Of a stretch of DNA of 6,818 nt, positions 5,532 through 6,818 are shown one piece after another. Under the pieces are notes generated by a model. That model saw nothing but the letters and a program-made list of their open reading frames with translations, searched no databases and was not told the origin of the DNA. The DNA lies in NCBI GenBank assembly GCA_003644175.1, contig QNBS01000127.1, positions 1-6,818 of the forward strand, given 5' to 3'. This DNA comes from Planctomycetota bacterium (lineage in GTDB: Bacteria; Planctomycetota; Phycisphaerae; Sedimentisphaerales; Anaerohalosphaeraceae). The position numbers were made by a program, and so were the translations under genes. Numbering within the stretch: position 1 is the first letter of the stretch; every line of letters begins with the position of its first letter.

Positions 5532-5596
5532 GTCATTCCCGCGAAAGCGCCGAATCCAGACTACGCATACTGGATTCCCGCTTTCGCGGGGATGAC
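5532..5596. repeat. REP-type palindromic element (GTCATTCCCGCGAAAGCG family)
   Basis: The left arm (5532-5559) begins GTCATTCCCGCGAAAGCG. The right arm (5570-5596) ends CGCTTTCGCGGGGATGAC. They pair over 25 bp: 6 bp with one T-G wobble, 12 perfect GC-rich bp, a small internal loop (CCG against CC), and 7 bp of AATCCAG/CTGGATT. The loop has 10 nt (5560-5569). This consensus is widespread as an intergenic repeat in many bacterial phyla, and REP elements of this kind are generally attributed to IS200/IS605-related RAYT transposases. None is present here, so it would have been moved in trans. Transcribed, it would fold into a very stable hairpin between two divergent promoter regions. Confidence 0.88.
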
Positions 5597-5680
5597 ATCG
5601 GGCATTTTTTGTTTCCGCAACAGGAACTAAGTAATGTATGCCAAACCGCAATTTTGCCAAAGTCTTGTTATGAGTTGAAT

Positions 5681-5694
5681 CCGCTTTCGAGCGG
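5681..5694 (+). other. Small TTCG-loop hairpin in the addB leader
   Basis: CCGCT (5681-5685), TTCG, AGCGG (5690-5694) form a perfect 5-bp stem with a UUCG tetraloop, although the closing pair is U-A rather than the especially stable C-G. It shares CCGCTTTCG with the right arm of the palindrome at 5570-5596 and may be a decayed copy. A T-rich tract begins eight bases later, too far for a standard terminator. Confidence 0.4.
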
Positions 5695-5702
5695 CCGGCA
5701 GA

Positions 5703-5725
5703 TTTTGGTTTTGGTTTTGGTTTTT
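5703..5725 (+). repeat. TTTTGG hexamer repeat before addB
   Basis: Three exact tandem TTTTGG units (5703-5720) and a partial fourth (TTTT, 5721-5724, plus one further T). The tract ends 11 bases before the addB ATG. Together with GG at 5728-5729, inside the presumed AGG ribosome-binding site, it supplies four GG tracts that could form a two-layer G-quadruplex on the coding strand or mRNA. Confidence 0.7.
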
Positions 5726-5736
5726 CAGGTTGTTTT

Positions 5737-6818
5737 ATGGCGGTGCGGTTTATTCTTGGCAGAAGCGGCACGGGTAAGACCAGCCTGTGCATACGGTCGA
5801 TAGCCGATGCGCTTGCGTCGGTCGACGATGCGGCGCCGCTGGTGCTGCTCGTGCCGGAGCAGGCGACGTATCAGGCCGAGCGCGCCATTCTTGCCGACGA
5901 ACGCATCGCCGGTTTCAGCCGGCTGCGTGTGCTTTCGTTCAATCGGCTTCAGTTTCACCTGCTCGGTCGGGGCGCCGCCGAATCGGAAATCTCGCGTGCC
6001 GGCAGGCAGATGGTCGTCGCCAGGGTCCTGCGCGAAAACCGCGACAAGCTGAAAGTCTTTGCCGGGACTGATCGACAGCAGGGATTAGCGGCGGAATTGG
6101 CAAAGACCATCGTCGAACTTCACGAATACGAAAAAACGCCCGACGATGTAAGAGAGTTTGCCGAAAGACTAAAAACAAGCGATCCCCACGATCCCGCTGC
6201 GGACAAGTTTGCCGACATTGCGATTGTCTATGCCGCATACTGCGAGTTTCTCGGGCGCAGCGCCGAGGTCTTTATCAATCCCGACATTCAACTGACCGAG
6301 GCGCGAAGGAAGGTCAAAGACGCCGATTTTCTCAAAGGGGCTCGTCTCTGGGTCGACGGCTTTTCGAGTTTCACCATTCAGCAGCAGCTGCTGCTGATGG
6401 AGGTTCTCAAGGTCTCATCCGAGGCGCATATCGCGTTGTGTCTGGACCCGGCTGAGATCGATTGCGCAAAGCCCGACGCCGAGGCGCTCGATGAGGCGGA
6501 CCTGTTCTATCAGACCCAGCGCACCTTTGCCGAGCTTGTCGAAGCGATCAGTAAATCCAAGCTGCAATCGGATACGCCGATTGTGCTTGCCGAGGCGCTT
6601 CGTTTTTCATCGTCGGCGGCGCTTGGGCATATCGAGAAAAATCTCTTTATCGGCGCAGGCGCCGAGAAGATAGATGCCGGCAAAGCGGCCCATATCGTCA
6701 ACGCGCCAAACGCCCGGGCGGAAGTGGCTTATATCGCCAGGGAAATTCTCAGACTTGTAAGGCACAGGAATTTTCGCTTTCGGGATATCGCCGTTGTCGC
6801 TTCGGATATCGGGTCGTA
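5737..6818 (+). CDS. addB: AddB, helicase-nuclease subunit B, N-terminal part (3' end outside window)
   Basis: Seen: ATG at 5737 opens 360 uninterrupted codons to the window edge. Residues 8-16 are the P-loop 'GRSGTGKTS' a few residues from the start, as in AddB. Then come 'VPEQATYQAER' (39-49), 'VLSFNRL' (65-71), the degenerate Walker-B-like 'VDGFSSFTIQQ' (206-216), and 'ARAEVAYIAREI' with 'FRFRDIAVV' (about 326-354), all AddB landmarks. Known: AddB pairs with AddA to resect double-strand breaks, recognise Chi and load RecA in the cytoplasm. AddB proteins are usually 1000 residues or more, with a C-terminal RecB-like nuclease and iron-sulfur cysteines, so about two-thirds lies outside. addA is commonly adjacent and may be downstream. 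The ribosome-binding site is weak (AGG at 5727-5729, seven bases before ATG) and abuts a TTTTGG repeat. High-GC codon use matches the GTPase and deacetylase genes. The family call is firm. Confidence 0.9.
   Translation, partial: MAVRFILGRSGTGKTSLCIRSIADALASVDDAAPLVLLVPEQATYQAERAILADERIAGFSRLRVLSFNRLQFHLLGRGAAESEISRAGRQMVVARVLRENRDKLKVFAGTDRQQGLAAELAKTIVELHEYEKTPDDVREFAERLKTSDPHDPAADKFADIAIVYAAYCEFLGRSAEVFINPDIQLTEARRKVKDADFLKGARLWVDGFSSFTIQQQLLLMEVLKVSSEAHIALCLDPAEIDCAKPDAEALDEADLFYQTQRTFAELVEAISKSKLQSDTPIVLAEALRFSSSAALGHIEKNLFIGAGAEKIDAGKAAHIVNAPNARAEVAYIAREILRLVRHRNFRFRDIAVVASDIGS

Larger units (their letters stand above)
5372..5736. other. 365-nt divergent spacer between the deacetylase gene and addB
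   Basis: No gene is supported here. From left to right it holds the minus-strand deacetylase promoter (5403-5430), a featureless T/G-rich stretch, a REP-type palindrome (5532-5596), a T-run (5605-5610), a short hairpin (5681-5694) and a TTTTGG repeat (5703-5725) just before addB. A plus-strand reading across the palindrome yields 'YWIPAFAGMT', a translation I recognise from many spurious hypothetical proteins made from this repeat, so it is not coding. No clear addB promoter was found; TTGCCA at 5654-5659 lacks a good -10 partner. Confidence 0.7.

Noticed and set aside
5349..5630. Plus-strand 93-codon frame across the deacetylase start and the palindrome
   Set aside because: It overlaps the deacetylase start on the other strand, and its C-terminal part is only the translation of the REP-type repeat ('YWIPAFAGMT').
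5787..6238. Several 77-99 codon frames overlapping addB on both strands
   Set aside because: They lie inside the continuous AddB frame, which has clear motifs. Arg/Ala-rich translations are typical of off-frame reading of GC-rich DNA.

Overview
The window looks like a chromosomal stretch from a Planctomycetota bacterium, most likely Phycisphaerae or Sedimentisphaerales. The main clue is the secreted protein at 2378-4153: a dockerin-like calcium-binding tail with a degenerate second loop and the tandem 'CGGTELVCNDD' beta-sandwich modules are features I associate with that group. The stand-alone TGS-domain GTPase at 833-1825 has an N-terminus I also recall from planctomycete homologues. This placement is from memory of families, not from a search.

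Layout. 1-780 is the 3' half of a GH51 alpha-L-arabinofuranosidase gene. A 52-nt gap with a GC hairpin but no U-tract separates it from an Obg/DRG-like GTPase with a C-terminal TGS domain (833-1825). Next comes a self-contained tRNA-Val(UAC) unit with a near-consensus promoter (1964-1992), the tRNA (2005-2078) and a strong intrinsic terminator (2085-2126). A fully consensus sigma70 promoter (TTGACA, 17 nt, TATAAT; 2225-2253) then drives a 591-residue secreted protein: signal peptide, seven uniform 22-residue leucine-rich repeats, two cysteine-containing PPC-like beta-sandwich modules and a dockerin-like tail. A non-coding spacer (4154-4417) separates it from a convergent, catalytically complete histone-deacetylase/AcuC-like amidohydrolase on the minus strand (4418-5371). 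The 365-nt divergent spacer 5372-5736 holds that gene's promoter, a large REP-type palindrome, a short hairpin and a TTTTGG microsatellite. The window ends inside addB (from 5737), the AddB subunit of the AddAB helicase-nuclease, open to the edge for 360 codons.

How the genes relate. No single pathway links them. The arabinofuranosidase and the secreted LRR/dockerin-like protein both suit a polysaccharide-degrading lifestyle. The GTPase, tRNA and AddB are housekeeping genes. The deacetylase stands alone, with no acetoin or polyamine genes in view. The secreted-protein gene is clearly more AT-rich than its neighbours.

I find no CRISPR array, intact transposase, prophage or toxin-antitoxin pair. 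Most of the window is ordinary. The items most worth a second look are the architecture and internal duplication of the LRR protein, the altered G3 motif of the GTPase, the REP-type element with possible relics nearby, inverted repeats placed identically upstream of two strong promoters, and the G-rich hexamer repeat that runs into the addB ribosome-binding site.
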